Shown here piece by piece: positions 1 to 6,779 of a DNA stretch of 41,839 nucleotides. This DNA is from an uncultured Bacilli bacterium. Lineage in GTDB: Bacteria > Bacillota_I > Bacilli_A > RF39 > UBA660. The position numbers and the translations under genes were made by a program. The notes beneath the pieces are model-generated. The model saw only the letters and a list, made by a program, of their open reading frames with translations, did not search any database and was not told where the DNA came from. Where the stretch lies: contig CAKPKR010000008.1 of NCBI GenBank assembly GCA_934167465.1, forward strand, positions 1-41,839, given 5' to 3'. Numbering within the stretch: the stretch's first letter is position 1; each line of letters opens with the position of its first letter.

Positions 1-158
1 AATCTTTGTTTTAATACTGTCGGAGCAGATATATCTATCATATTAACTCGTTCTGTAAATTCTTCTATTTACATTTTGATGTTAGTCCTTTCTTATTTAA
101 ATTATATAAAACTACATTTTGAAAACTCATTTTTCTATTCTCTTAAGTTAATAACATT

Positions 159-186
159 GCATAATATGTTCTTTTTTTCATATAAT
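159..186 (+). promoter_or_regulatory. possible sigma-E-type promoter of spoIVFAB
   Basis: GCATAAT at 159-165 and CATATAAT at 179-186 are separated by 13 nt and lie about 15 nt before the spoIVFA start codon. They resemble the mother-cell sigma-E boxes (ATA-type -35, CATA-type -10) expected for this operon. A plain sigma-A -10 reading (TATAAT at 181-186) is also possible because no good -35 for it is seen. Nothing else convincing was found in positions 1-158. Confidence 0.4.
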
Positions 187-200
187 TTACTGGTGATAAT

Positions 201-740
201 ATGAAAACTAAATTGATTAGTTATATAAATAAGTTTTTATTTACAGTAGTTCTTACTTTAATAACACTTATAATTTTAAAAGCTAATAGTAACTTTAAAA
301 CACCATTTCATAAATATATATACGAAGATAATATATCTTTTGCTGACATAAATAATTTGTATGAAAAATATTTTGGTAATCAAATACCATTTAAAGATTT
401 GTTTAAGGAAAAAACAAATATGGTATTTATTGAAAAAATAGAATATCAAAAAAAAGAAAAATATGAAGATGGAGTTAAACTATCAGTGAGTGAAAAATAT
501 GCTGTTCCAGCCATAAAAGAAGGTATGGTTGTCTTTGTTGGTGAAAAAGAAAAGTATGGTAAAACAATAATCATAAGTGGAACAGATGGTATAGATATTT
601 GGTATAGTAATATTAATAGTAATGTTAAACTATATGATTACATTGAAAAAGGAAAAATAGTTGGAGAAGCAATAGATTCTAAAATATACTTACTATTTAA
701 AAAGGATAAACAAATACTTAATTATGAAGAATATATTTAA
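201..740 (+). CDS. spoIVFA: SpoIVFA-like stage IV sporulation protein
   Basis: 179-residue protein with one N-terminal membrane segment (about residues 9-27) and a C-terminal degenerate LytM/M23-like domain (about 85-175), seen in the stretch beginning AVPAIKEGMVVFVG and in DGIDIWYSN. The metal-binding histidines of active M23 peptidases are absent, as expected for SpoIVFA. In Bacillus, SpoIVFA sits in the outer forespore membrane and holds the SpoIVFB protease inactive until a forespore signal arrives. The ATG follows GGTGATAAT. The gene overlaps the next one by 17 nt, and the order spoIVFA-spoIVFB-rplU-prp-rpmA is the classic Bacillota order. Sequence conservation alone is weak; the assignment rests mostly on architecture plus context. 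Confidence 0.75.
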   Translation: MKTKLISYINKFLFTVVLTLITLIILKANSNFKTPFHKYIYEDNISFADINNLYEKYFGNQIPFKDLFKEKTNMVFIEKIEYQKKEKYEDGVKLSVSEKYAVPAIKEGMVVFVGEKEKYGKTIIISGTDGIDIWYSNINSNVKLYDYIEKGKIVGEAIDSKIYLLFKKDKQILNYEEYI

Positions 741-1437
741 AATCCATATATTTTTTTACCTGTTTGGTATTATATGTATATTTAATGGATTATTTAAAGA
801 CTTTATTTATATAATGGGAATAGTTTTATTTCATGAAATTGGACATATATTAGTAGGAAGTTATTATAAATGGAAAATAAAAAAAATAGTAATTTTACCA
901 ATGGGTGGAATTACTATTTTTGAAACATATTTAAACACAAAATTAAAAGAAGAATTTTTAGTAAGTATAGCAGGTCCTTTATTTCAATGTTTGTTATTTT
1001 TAAATAAAAATCCTGAATTTACTTATTATAATGAATTATTACTCTTCTTTAATTTAATACCTATAATACCATTAGATGGATCAAAAATTATGAATGTTTT
1101 ATTAAATAAAATATTTAGTTTTAATTTAAGCTATAAAATATCAAACTATATATCAGTTATTTTAATTGTAATTTTATTATACATAAGTAATAATTTAATG
1201 AGTATTTTAGTATTATTATTTTTAATAATAAAAACTATAGATAATATCAAAAAAAGAAAATACATATTTAATAAATTTTTATTTGAAAGATATCTATATA
1301 AATTTAAGTTTAAAAACAAAAAAATAGTAGATAATACTTATCAAATGAAAAAAGATTATAAACATCTATTTTATACAAATAAAACATATCAAACAGAAAA
1401 AGAATATTTAAGTAGATTGTTTGACAAAAAGGAATAA
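724..1437 (+). CDS. spoIVFB: SpoIVFB-like site-2 protease (M50)
   Basis: 237-residue multi-pass membrane metalloprotease. The zinc-binding motif HEIGH is at residues 37-41 and the second conserved motif NLIPIIPLDG lies about 75 residues later, the signature pair of site-2 proteases. In sporulation, SpoIVFB cleaves pro-sigma-K in the mother cell. Several hydrophobic segments lie between residues 1 and 170. The basic C-terminal tail (about 175-237) takes the place of the CBS domain found in longer homologues, and I see no clear CBS domain here. It is translationally coupled to spoIVFA by overlap. Its presence is strong evidence that the organism is, or descends from, a spore former. Confidence 0.85.
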   Translation: MKNIFKIHIFFYLFGIICIFNGLFKDFIYIMGIVLFHEIGHILVGSYYKWKIKKIVILPMGGITIFETYLNTKLKEEFLVSIAGPLFQCLLFLNKNPEFTYYNELLLFFNLIPIIPLDGSKIMNVLLNKIFSFNLSYKISNYISVILIVILLYISNNLMSILVLLFLIIKTIDNIKKRKYIFNKFLFERYLYKFKFKNKKIVDNTYQMKKDYKHLFYTNKTYQTEKEYLSRLFDKKE

Positions 1438-1547
1438 ATGTGCTAAAATCTTTAATTGTGTAGAGCCTCTCTCTACAACCACACAGAAAAGGTTTAAAAA
1501 TATAATTACCTTAATGGTGAGTCTTAGTAAATATAAGGAGGTATAAT
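1437..1547 (+). ncRNA. L21-type ribosomal leader upstream of rplU
   Basis: The 110 nt between spoIVFB and rplU contain a hairpin with arms TGTAGAG and CTCTACA near 1458-1480, flanked by GTG/CAC pairing. A second element at about 1508-1542 lets CCTTA pair with TAAGG next to the rplU Shine-Dalgarno sequence. Such leaders are known in front of rplU in Bacillota and are thought to mediate autoregulation. I recognise it from position and structure, not from a covariance-model search. Confidence 0.5.
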
Positions 1548-1850
1548 ATGAAAGCAGTTATCGAAACTGGTGGTAAACAATACTATGTTGAAGAAGGAAC
1601 AGTTCTTTACATTGAAAAAATCGATGCTAATGCCGGAGATGAATATGTATTTGAAAATGTTTTAATGGCTAATGGTGTAGTTGGTCATCCTTATTTAAAA
1701 GGAGCTAAAGTTACAGCAGAAGTTAATAAACATGGAAAAGCTAAAAAAATAGTTATTTTCAAATATACACCTAAAAAGAAATATCGTAGAACTCAAGGAC
1801 ATCGTCAACCTTACACTAAAGTTACTATCAAAAAAATTGAATATAAATAA
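1548..1850 (+). CDS. rplU: 50S ribosomal protein L21
   Basis: 100-residue L21, with the family start KAVIETGGKQY and the basic C-terminal segment KKYRRTQGHRQPYT that contacts 23S rRNA. Length is standard. The ATG follows AAGGAGG at ideal spacing. The stop codon overlaps the start of prp by one base (1850), so rplU, prp and rpmA are translated as a coupled unit. Confidence 0.97.
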   Translation: MKAVIETGGKQYYVEEGTVLYIEKIDANAGDEYVFENVLMANGVVGHPYLKGAKVTAEVNKHGKAKKIVIFKYTPKKKYRRTQGHRQPYTKVTIKKIEYK

Positions 1851-2155
1851 TGATTAAAATAAATGTTAAGAAAGACCAAATAGTAATTAAAGGTCATTCT
1901 GGTTATAGTGTAAGTGGAAGTGACATTGTTTGTGCTTCTATAAGCAGTATTGCGATTACTTCAATAAATGCCATATTAAGAATAGATGAAAACGCTATTA
2001 CTTATAAAAAAGAGGATGGTTATTTAGAAGTTAATATTGTTAAGCATACTGATGTGATTGATTCATTATTAGAAAATATGATTGATTTATTTAGTGAATT
2101 AGAAATACAATATAAAAAAAATATTAAAATTAATAAGGAGGTTACCTATGAATAG
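1850..2155 (+). CDS. prp: ribosomal-processing cysteine protease Prp
   Basis: 101-residue Prp (YsxB family). The catalytic pair is visible: His in KGHSGY and Cys in DIVCAS. In Bacillota, Prp removes the N-terminal extension of L27 so that the mature end can reach the peptidyl-transferase centre. The downstream L27 in this window carries exactly such an extension (LLLEIQLFA before HKKG), so enzyme and substrate match. It lies between rplU (1-base overlap) and rpmA (8-base overlap). Confidence 0.93.
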   Translation: MIKINVKKDQIVIKGHSGYSVSGSDIVCASISSIAITSINAILRIDENAITYKKEDGYLEVNIVKHTDVIDSLLENMIDLFSELEIQYKKNIKINKEVTYE

Positions 2156-2438
2156 ATTACTTTTAGAGATTCAATTATTCGCTCATAAAAAAGGACAAGG
2201 TTCAACTAAAAATGGTCGTGATTCTGAATCTAAAAGATTAGGTGCAAAAGCAGCTGATGGTGAATATGTAACAGGTGGTTCTATTCTTTATAGACAAAGA
2301 GGAACTAAAATTTATCCAGGTAAAAATGTTGGTATTGGTTCTGATGATACTGTTTATGCTAAAATAGCTGGTTATGTTAAATTTGAAAGAGTCGGAAAAG
2401 ACAGAAAACAAGTAAGTGTTTACGAAGAAAGAGTTTAA
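2148..2438 (+). CDS. rpmA: 50S ribosomal protein L27 (Prp-cleaved form)
   Basis: 96-residue L27. The conserved body starts at HKKGQGSTKNGRDS and is preceded by an extension ending IQLFA, which fits the Prp cleavage motif. GGTTACC just before the ATG sits inside the end of prp, giving coupled translation. The family hallmarks GGSILYRQRGTK and PGKNVGIG are present. The stop codon lies inside the loop of the terminator that closes the operon. Confidence 0.97.
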   Translation: MNRLLLEIQLFAHKKGQGSTKNGRDSESKRLGAKAADGEYVTGGSILYRQRGTKIYPGKNVGIGSDDTVYAKIAGYVKFERVGKDRKQVSVYEERV

Positions 2439-2452
2439 TCTTTCTTTTTTTA
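2425..2452 (+). terminator. Rho-independent terminator of the rplU-rpmA operon
   Basis: Arms AAGAAAGA (2425-2432) and TCTTTCTT (2439-2446) are followed by a run of T. The loop contains the rpmA stop codon. Confidence 0.8.
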
Positions 2453-2498
2453 TTTTTATTATATAATATAAATATCCAAAAATATTATATCATTTTAC

Positions 2499-2529
2499 TT
2501 GACAAACACGTCTGGGGGGGGGGTATGAT
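2499..2529 (+). promoter_or_regulatory. poly-G spacer promoter 1 (phase-variable type)
   Basis: TTGACA (2499-2504) and TATGAT (2524-2529) are separated by 19 nt, of which the last ten (2514-2523) are all G. A G10 tract inside the core spacer of an AT-rich genome is the classic arrangement for slipped-strand promoter switching. The other five copies have CGAACAAAATTTCT just upstream; this one does not. Confidence 0.85.
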
Positions 2530-2552
2530 ATATCTAGAAAGTAGGAATTTAG

Positions 2553-3098
2553 ATGAAAAAATTAATAAAAAGTAGAATATTTTTAGTGATAATTACAACT
2601 ATTATTGTTGCCAGTGTAAGTGTCTATGCCGCAACAACATATAAAGCAAGTGATGTAATATATAATGCCAGTGATGGAACAAGTATTAATGTTAGTGAGG
2701 CTCTAAATGAATTATATAATAATAATACAGATAATTTAACTTTGATTGGTACATATACTGGTAGTAATACTATTGATTTCAGTCAATATGAAGGTTATAA
2801 AAATTTTGTAATTGGAAAAAATATTTTTTTTGAAATAACTAATATTGATATATCATCAAATTCAGCTAGTGTATGGGCTAATAATGCTGGTGGCGTTACA
2901 GGGAGATTAAATGCAATGACTAAGTCTTTTACTTCATTAGGTAGTTACGATAATACTACTGGAATATTAACTTTTTCTGGAACCTTAAATAGTACTACTA
3001 GTTTGCAATCATATGTACCTGGAACTTCTTATGCTATTCAAACAGCAACTCAAACTATTACTTTAAAATTAACTATAAATATATATCTAAAAAAATAA
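2553..3098 (+). CDS. poly-G-controlled secreted protein, paralogue 1
   Basis: 181 residues. Residues 1-26 form a signal peptide or signal anchor with a likely cleavage after VYA. The neck shared by all six paralogues follows: TYKASDV, then YNASDGTS, then ALNELY, ending near residue 55. The rest (about 58-181) is Ser/Thr/Asn-rich and appears to be beta structure, ending in alternating hydrophobics (TITLKLTINIYLKK); I do not recognise the domain. No LPXTG, lipobox or C-terminal anchor is present. The start ATG follows a weak GTAGGA box. Function unknown; I infer a surface or secreted binding protein because the ectodomain differs among otherwise similar paralogues. It stands alone after the rpmA terminator, without the toxin-like cassette found by other copies. 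Confidence 0.8.
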   Translation: MKKLIKSRIFLVIITTIIVASVSVYAATTYKASDVIYNASDGTSINVSEALNELYNNNTDNLTLIGTYTGSNTIDFSQYEGYKNFVIGKNIFFEITNIDISSNSASVWANNAGGVTGRLNAMTKSFTSLGSYDNTTGILTFSGTLNSTTSLQSYVPGTSYAIQTATQTITLKLTINIYLKK

Positions 3099-3161
3099 TT
3101 AAGTGTCATAATTGACAGTATTAGACATACAACCAATTAAAAAATAGAATAAAATTTTTTC

Positions 3162-3190
3162 TTGACTTTTAAAGTTTAAAGTAGTATTAT
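3162..3190 (+). promoter_or_regulatory. sigma-A promoter for the leader peptide and rel
   Basis: TTGACT (3162-3167) and TATTAT (3185-3190) have an exact 17-nt spacer, 25 nt before the leader peptide ATG. Confidence 0.7.
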
Positions 3191-3214
3191 CATTTTAATA
3201 TTTGGAGGGTGCAT

Positions 3215-3298
3215 ATGAAAAAAGATAATACTAAAAACTGGACATTTAAATTATTTGAAATCAATTGTATTAATTTTCTATGTGCTTTAGAACGATAA
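3215..3298 (+). CDS. small leader-peptide-like ORF upstream of rel
   Basis: 27-codon ORF starting MKKDNTKNW and ending FLCALER, preceded by a strong TTGGAGGGTG ribosome-binding site and a consensus promoter. Its stop codon lies within the first arm of a terminator-like hairpin, which is the geometry of translation-coupled attenuation. It could also be an independent small protein with its own terminator. No homologue is recognised. Confidence 0.5.
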   Translation: MKKDNTKNWTFKLFEINCINFLCALER

Positions 3299-3331
3299 GT
3301 GACCAATATTTTGTGTGCTTATCGTTTTTTT
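3291..3331 (+). terminator. terminator/attenuator before rel
   Basis: Arms AACGATAAG (3291-3299) and CTTATCGTT (3318-3326) form a 9-bp stem followed by a T run. It overlaps the stop of the 27-codon ORF and ends 18 nt before the rel start codon, with no other clear promoter between, so rel transcription probably depends on read-through. Confidence 0.75.
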
Positions 3332-3348
3332 GTTATAAGGAGGTCTTT

Positions 3349-4794
3349 ATGAATAAAGTTGAAGAACTAAAAACTAAATTATTTGAAAATATTAAAGAGT
3401 ATAATGAGGAAGAGACTAATAATGTTTTAAAGGCTTTTCAGTTTGCTAATGAATTACACAAAGATGTTTATCGTCAAAGTGGTGATCCTTATATAACTCA
3501 TCCTTTGGAAGTTGCAATTATTTTATCAGAAATGCATGCTGACAAGGATACCATTTGTGCTGGATTACTCCATGATACAATTGAAGATACAGATATTACT
3601 AAAGAAGATATAGCTGAAGCTTTTAATAAAGATGTTGCTAAATTAGTAGATGGTGTTACAAAAATAAGCAAACTTAATTTTTCAAATAAACAAGAGCAAA
3701 ATGTTGCGAACACAAGAAAAATAATTACTAGTATTACGAATGATGTAAGAATTATTATAATTAAATTAGCAGATAGGTTACATAATATGCGAACATTACA
3801 ATTTAAAAGTGAATTTAAGCAAAAAGAAAATTCAATGGAAACAATGGATATATTTGTACCACTTGCTTATTATATTGGTGCTTACAGAATTAAAAGTGAA
3901 TTGGAAGATTTGTCGCTTCAATATTTATATCCTGATAAATATAAAAAATTAGAAGAAATAAAAATAAGAATAGAAAAAGAAAGCACAAATTGTTTACAAG
4001 AAATGTATGAAAATATAAATTGTATTTTAAATACTATAAATATACCTCATGAAATTAAAATAAGAACTAAAAATATTTATGGTATTTATAAAAGATTAGA
4101 ACAAGGACATAAAATATCTGATATTCATGATCTTTTAGCGCTTAAAGTAATGGTTGATGATATAGCAAATTGTTATCAAACATTAGGTTTAATTCATTCT
4201 CAATATCATCCTATTAATGACAAATTTAAAGATTACATTTACAATCCAAAAACTAATATGTATAGATCACTTCATACTACAGTGTTTGGTGAAGATAATA
4301 GACTTGTTCAAACACAAATTAGAACATTTGACATGGATAAAGTTGCTTCATTTGGACTTACAGCTTATTGGGATATTGAAAAAGGGAATGCAAGAAATGT
4401 AATGCAAGAAAATTTGAAAAATAAATATCAATTTTTTAAATCATTAATTGAAATTAATAGAATGTTTGGCGACAATCAAGAATTTATAAGACAAGTAAAA
4501 AATGAACTTTTTACTGATAGAATATATGTATATACAACTAAGGGAGAAATAGTTGAACTACCAATTGGTTCTACAGCAATTGATTTTGCTTATAAAATTC
4601 ATTCTGATTTAGGTGATACAATGGTTTCAGCAATTGTAAATAACAAGGCTGTTGAACCAGACTACGTACTTCATAATAAGGATAGAGTAAGAATTATAAC
4701 AGATATTATGTCATATGGACCAAGAGAAGAATGGATTGATAAAGTTCAAACTACAAAAGCAAAAAGAAAGATAAAGGAGTTTAATAGAAAATAA
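3349..4794 (+). CDS. rel: short RelA/SpoT-family (p)ppGpp enzyme, probably hydrolase-biased
   Basis: 481 residues, starting at the ATG after AAGGAGG; an in-frame upstream ATG at 3280 has no ribosome-binding site and lies in the attenuator. Order: HD hydrolase domain (about 20-190, with HPLEVA, HD at 75-76 in LLHDTIEDT, and KLADRLHNMRTL), synthetase domain (about 215-340), TGS domain (about 385-450), then it stops. Long Rel proteins run to about 730 residues with helical, zinc-finger and ACT domains, all missing here. The synthetase motif normally reading EVQIRT is VQTQIRT, so the metal-binding Glu is Gln (residue 321); GRFKDYI reads DKFKDYI and AAHW reads TAYW. The hydrolase motifs are intact. 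I infer a ppGpp hydrolase with weak or no synthesis. Confidence 0.88.
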   Translation: MNKVEELKTKLFENIKEYNEEETNNVLKAFQFANELHKDVYRQSGDPYITHPLEVAIILSEMHADKDTICAGLLHDTIEDTDITKEDIAEAFNKDVAKLVDGVTKISKLNFSNKQEQNVANTRKIITSITNDVRIIIIKLADRLHNMRTLQFKSEFKQKENSMETMDIFVPLAYYIGAYRIKSELEDLSLQYLYPDKYKKLEEIKIRIEKESTNCLQEMYENINCILNTINIPHEIKIRTKNIYGIYKRLEQGHKISDIHDLLALKVMVDDIANCYQTLGLIHSQYHPINDKFKDYIYNPKTNMYRSLHTTVFGEDNRLVQTQIRTFDMDKVASFGLTAYWDIEKGNARNVMQENLKNKYQFFKSLIEINRMFGDNQEFIRQVKNELFTDRIYVYTTKGEIVELPIGSTAIDFAYKIHSDLGDTMVSAIVNNKAVEPDYVLHNKDRVRIITDIMSYGPREEWIDKVQTTKAKRKIKEFNRK

Positions 4795-4817
4795 TATACA
4801 TTTCAAAAGCAAATAAA

Positions 4818-4858
4818 TGTCGAAATTTCTTGTTTTATAGTATATTTTAAGATATAAT
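4818..4858 (+). promoter_or_regulatory. promoter of the esterase gene with a Spo0A-box-like site
   Basis: TTGTTT (4830-4835) and TATAAT (4853-4858) are 17 nt apart. TGTCGAA (4818-4824), identical to the Spo0A box core, lies just upstream of the -35. Seven bases can occur by chance, so the regulatory link is tentative. Confidence 0.55.
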
Positions 4859-4893
4859 TGTTGTAGTATAGTAAAATTTGGATGGTGAATATT

Positions 4894-5787
4894 ATGAATA
4901 AGATAAATAATAAAATTTCTTTTTCAAGCATATTTCTAAATTGTATCTTAAAAAAAGTAAATTATAAAAAAAATTTTTTAAATATTGAAAATACGAAAAA
5001 ACATATTCAAAAAACAAATACTATAGACTATGATTTACCAAAAAAAATGGGATTTAGTAAAGAAAAATTTGAGGGTATGGATGTATATAGTTATAATGGA
5101 AGAATAAGTGATAATAAAAAAAAATTATTGTATGTTCATGGTGGAGCATATATCGAAAATGCAATTTATTTTCAATTGAAATTTGTTATGAAAATTGCTA
5201 AAAAGACAAATTTAACTTTAATTTTTCCAGTTTACCCTTTAGCACCAAAAAACGATTATAGATTAACCTATGATTTAATGGAAAAGTTATATTATTTATT
5301 AACAAAAAATAATAATGAAATCAATATTATTGGAGATTCAGCTGGAGGTGGATTTATTTTATCATTTTCTATGTATTTGAGAGACAAAGGAATAACACAA
5401 CCTAAAAATATTGTTATGCTATCTCCATGGTTAGACATATCTTTATCTAATCCTGAAATTAAAAAATATGAAAAAAAAGATTTGATTTTATCAATAGATG
5501 GTTGTAAATATGCAGGTGAGTTATGGAAAGGCAAACTATCTAACAATAATTTTTTGGTTAGTCCTTTATACGGAAACTATGATAATTTAGGTAAAATAAC
5601 AATTATAGTTGGAGGCAATGAATTGTTAAAACCCGATATAAATAAATTAAAAAACAAATTAGATGATTTGAAAATTAATTATAATTATTTTGAATATTAT
5701 AAGCAATGTCATAATTTTGCAATATATCCAACAAAAGAAGCAAAAGATGTAATTAATAATATGAGCAGTATAATTAAAAATAGTTAA
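4894..5787 (+). CDS. alpha/beta hydrolase, HSL-type esterase/lipase
   Basis: 297 residues. The hormone-sensitive-lipase oxyanion motif HGGA is followed by the nucleophile elbow GDSAG (Ser149). The acid is probably the Glu or Asp near GGNELLKPD, and the catalytic His is in QCHNFA near the C-terminus. The family hydrolyses short acyl esters, often acetylated carbohydrates or lipids, in the cytoplasm; I see no signal peptide. I chose the ATG at 4894 because the in-frame ATG at 4882 is itself part of the GATGGTGA ribosome-binding site. An acyltransferase follows 21 nt later, so the pair may act in lipid or acyl metabolism. The substrate cannot be told from sequence. Confidence 0.85.
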   Translation: MNKINNKISFSSIFLNCILKKVNYKKNFLNIENTKKHIQKTNTIDYDLPKKMGFSKEKFEGMDVYSYNGRISDNKKKLLYVHGGAYIENAIYFQLKFVMKIAKKTNLTLIFPVYPLAPKNDYRLTYDLMEKLYYLLTKNNNEINIIGDSAGGGFILSFSMYLRDKGITQPKNIVMLSPWLDISLSNPEIKKYEKKDLILSIDGCKYAGELWKGKLSNNNFLVSPLYGNYDNLGKITIIVGGNELLKPDINKLKNKLDDLKINYNYFEYYKQCHNFAIYPTKEAKDVINNMSSIIKNS

Positions 5788-5808
5788 TAGAATTGTGAGG
5801 AAAGCATT

Positions 5809-6753
5809 ATGAATATAGATTTTTTATCTTCTAAAGAAATAGAACAATTAGATTTGAAATCAAAAAAAGAATATTTCAATAAATTAAGAGAATATAGTGA
5901 AAGTTTAAAAACAAATGATTACGTTAAAGAAGTTTCAAAAAAAATTATTTCTTCTATTGCACCAATGTTAAGAAATTATGATCTAGATATTGTAGGAAAA
6001 GAAAACATTCCTTCTGAACCAGGAGCATTATTTATATGTAATCATTCTAATTCACACGATTTTTTTACTGTTCATGAAGTATTTAATGATTTAGGAAGAA
6101 AAGTTACTCCTTTTGGAGCAGATGATTGTCTTGATTTTTTAACGTTACAATTATTTAAAGCAGGCGATGTAACATTAATTAATCGAAGTGATAAAAAATC
6201 GTCACTTGATGGAATGATGAAATTTTCAAAAAAAATTATTGATGGTAAAGATGGTGTTATATTTAGCGAGGGAACTTGGAATCTTCATCCAATTAAACCG
6301 ATGCAAACAATTAAAGTTGGTGGAACTCAAACTGCGATGATAGCAGATACAGTTGTTGTGCCAACGATATTTGAGTATGTTGAAATACCTGACATTGTTT
6401 CAAAAGAAAAAGAATTATATAAAAAATGTATTGTCTCATTCGGTAAACAAATTACTGTTAGAGTTGAAGATAATATGTTTGAAAAAACAATAGAAATTCA
6501 AAGAACACTTGAAAATATGCGATTGGAATTATGGAAAAAATTAGGAATTAATAAAAAATCTATTGATGAAATAAATAAGGAAATCTATTTGAATCATACA
6601 TATTTAAAAAAATTTGATGCATTTGGTTTTGAGTTTGATTCTGATCACGAATTTCAGTATTTAGTAAAAGATAAAAATGGACAATATGAAAATGAATATC
6701 ATTTAGATGAAAATGGTAACTTTGTACCAGGAATAACGCCTAAAAGAAAATAA
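5809..6753 (+). CDS. PlsC-type 1-acylglycerol-3-phosphate acyltransferase
   Basis: 314 residues. The acyltransferase motif NHSNSHD (NHx4D) is near residue 78, followed by the phosphate-binding region with LINRSDK, then SEGTW (EGTR-like) and VVVPTIF. These are blocks I-IV of the glycerolipid acyltransferase family, which makes phosphatidic acid at the membrane. The enzyme has an N-terminal helical extension of about 60 residues and a charged C-terminal extension of about 65 residues, both longer than minimal PlsC. It has no strong membrane helix and probably binds the membrane peripherally. The ribosome-binding site is GTGAGGAAAG. It is likely cotranscribed with the esterase upstream. Confidence 0.85.
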   Translation: MNIDFLSSKEIEQLDLKSKKEYFNKLREYSESLKTNDYVKEVSKKIISSIAPMLRNYDLDIVGKENIPSEPGALFICNHSNSHDFFTVHEVFNDLGRKVTPFGADDCLDFLTLQLFKAGDVTLINRSDKKSSLDGMMKFSKKIIDGKDGVIFSEGTWNLHPIKPMQTIKVGGTQTAMIADTVVVPTIFEYVEIPDIVSKEKELYKKCIVSFGKQITVRVEDNMFEKTIEIQRTLENMRLELWKKLGINKKSIDEINKEIYLNHTYLKKFDAFGFEFDSDHEFQYLVKDKNGQYENEYHLDENGNFVPGITPKRK

Positions 6754-6779
6754 ATTTACATTGGTAGGAGGTAAAAAAT

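Noticed and set aside
1..120. A possible reverse-strand gene start: ATG at 41 reading MIDISAPTVLKQR off the window edge, with an upstream in-frame ATG followed at once by TAA and an AAAGGA box.
   Set aside because: Only 13 codons are visible and the better-placed start has an immediate stop, so coding cannot be supported.
3280..3348. Longer rel product starting at ATG 3280.
   Set aside because: No ribosome-binding site; the region is the attenuator hairpin, and AAGGAGG precedes ATG 3349.
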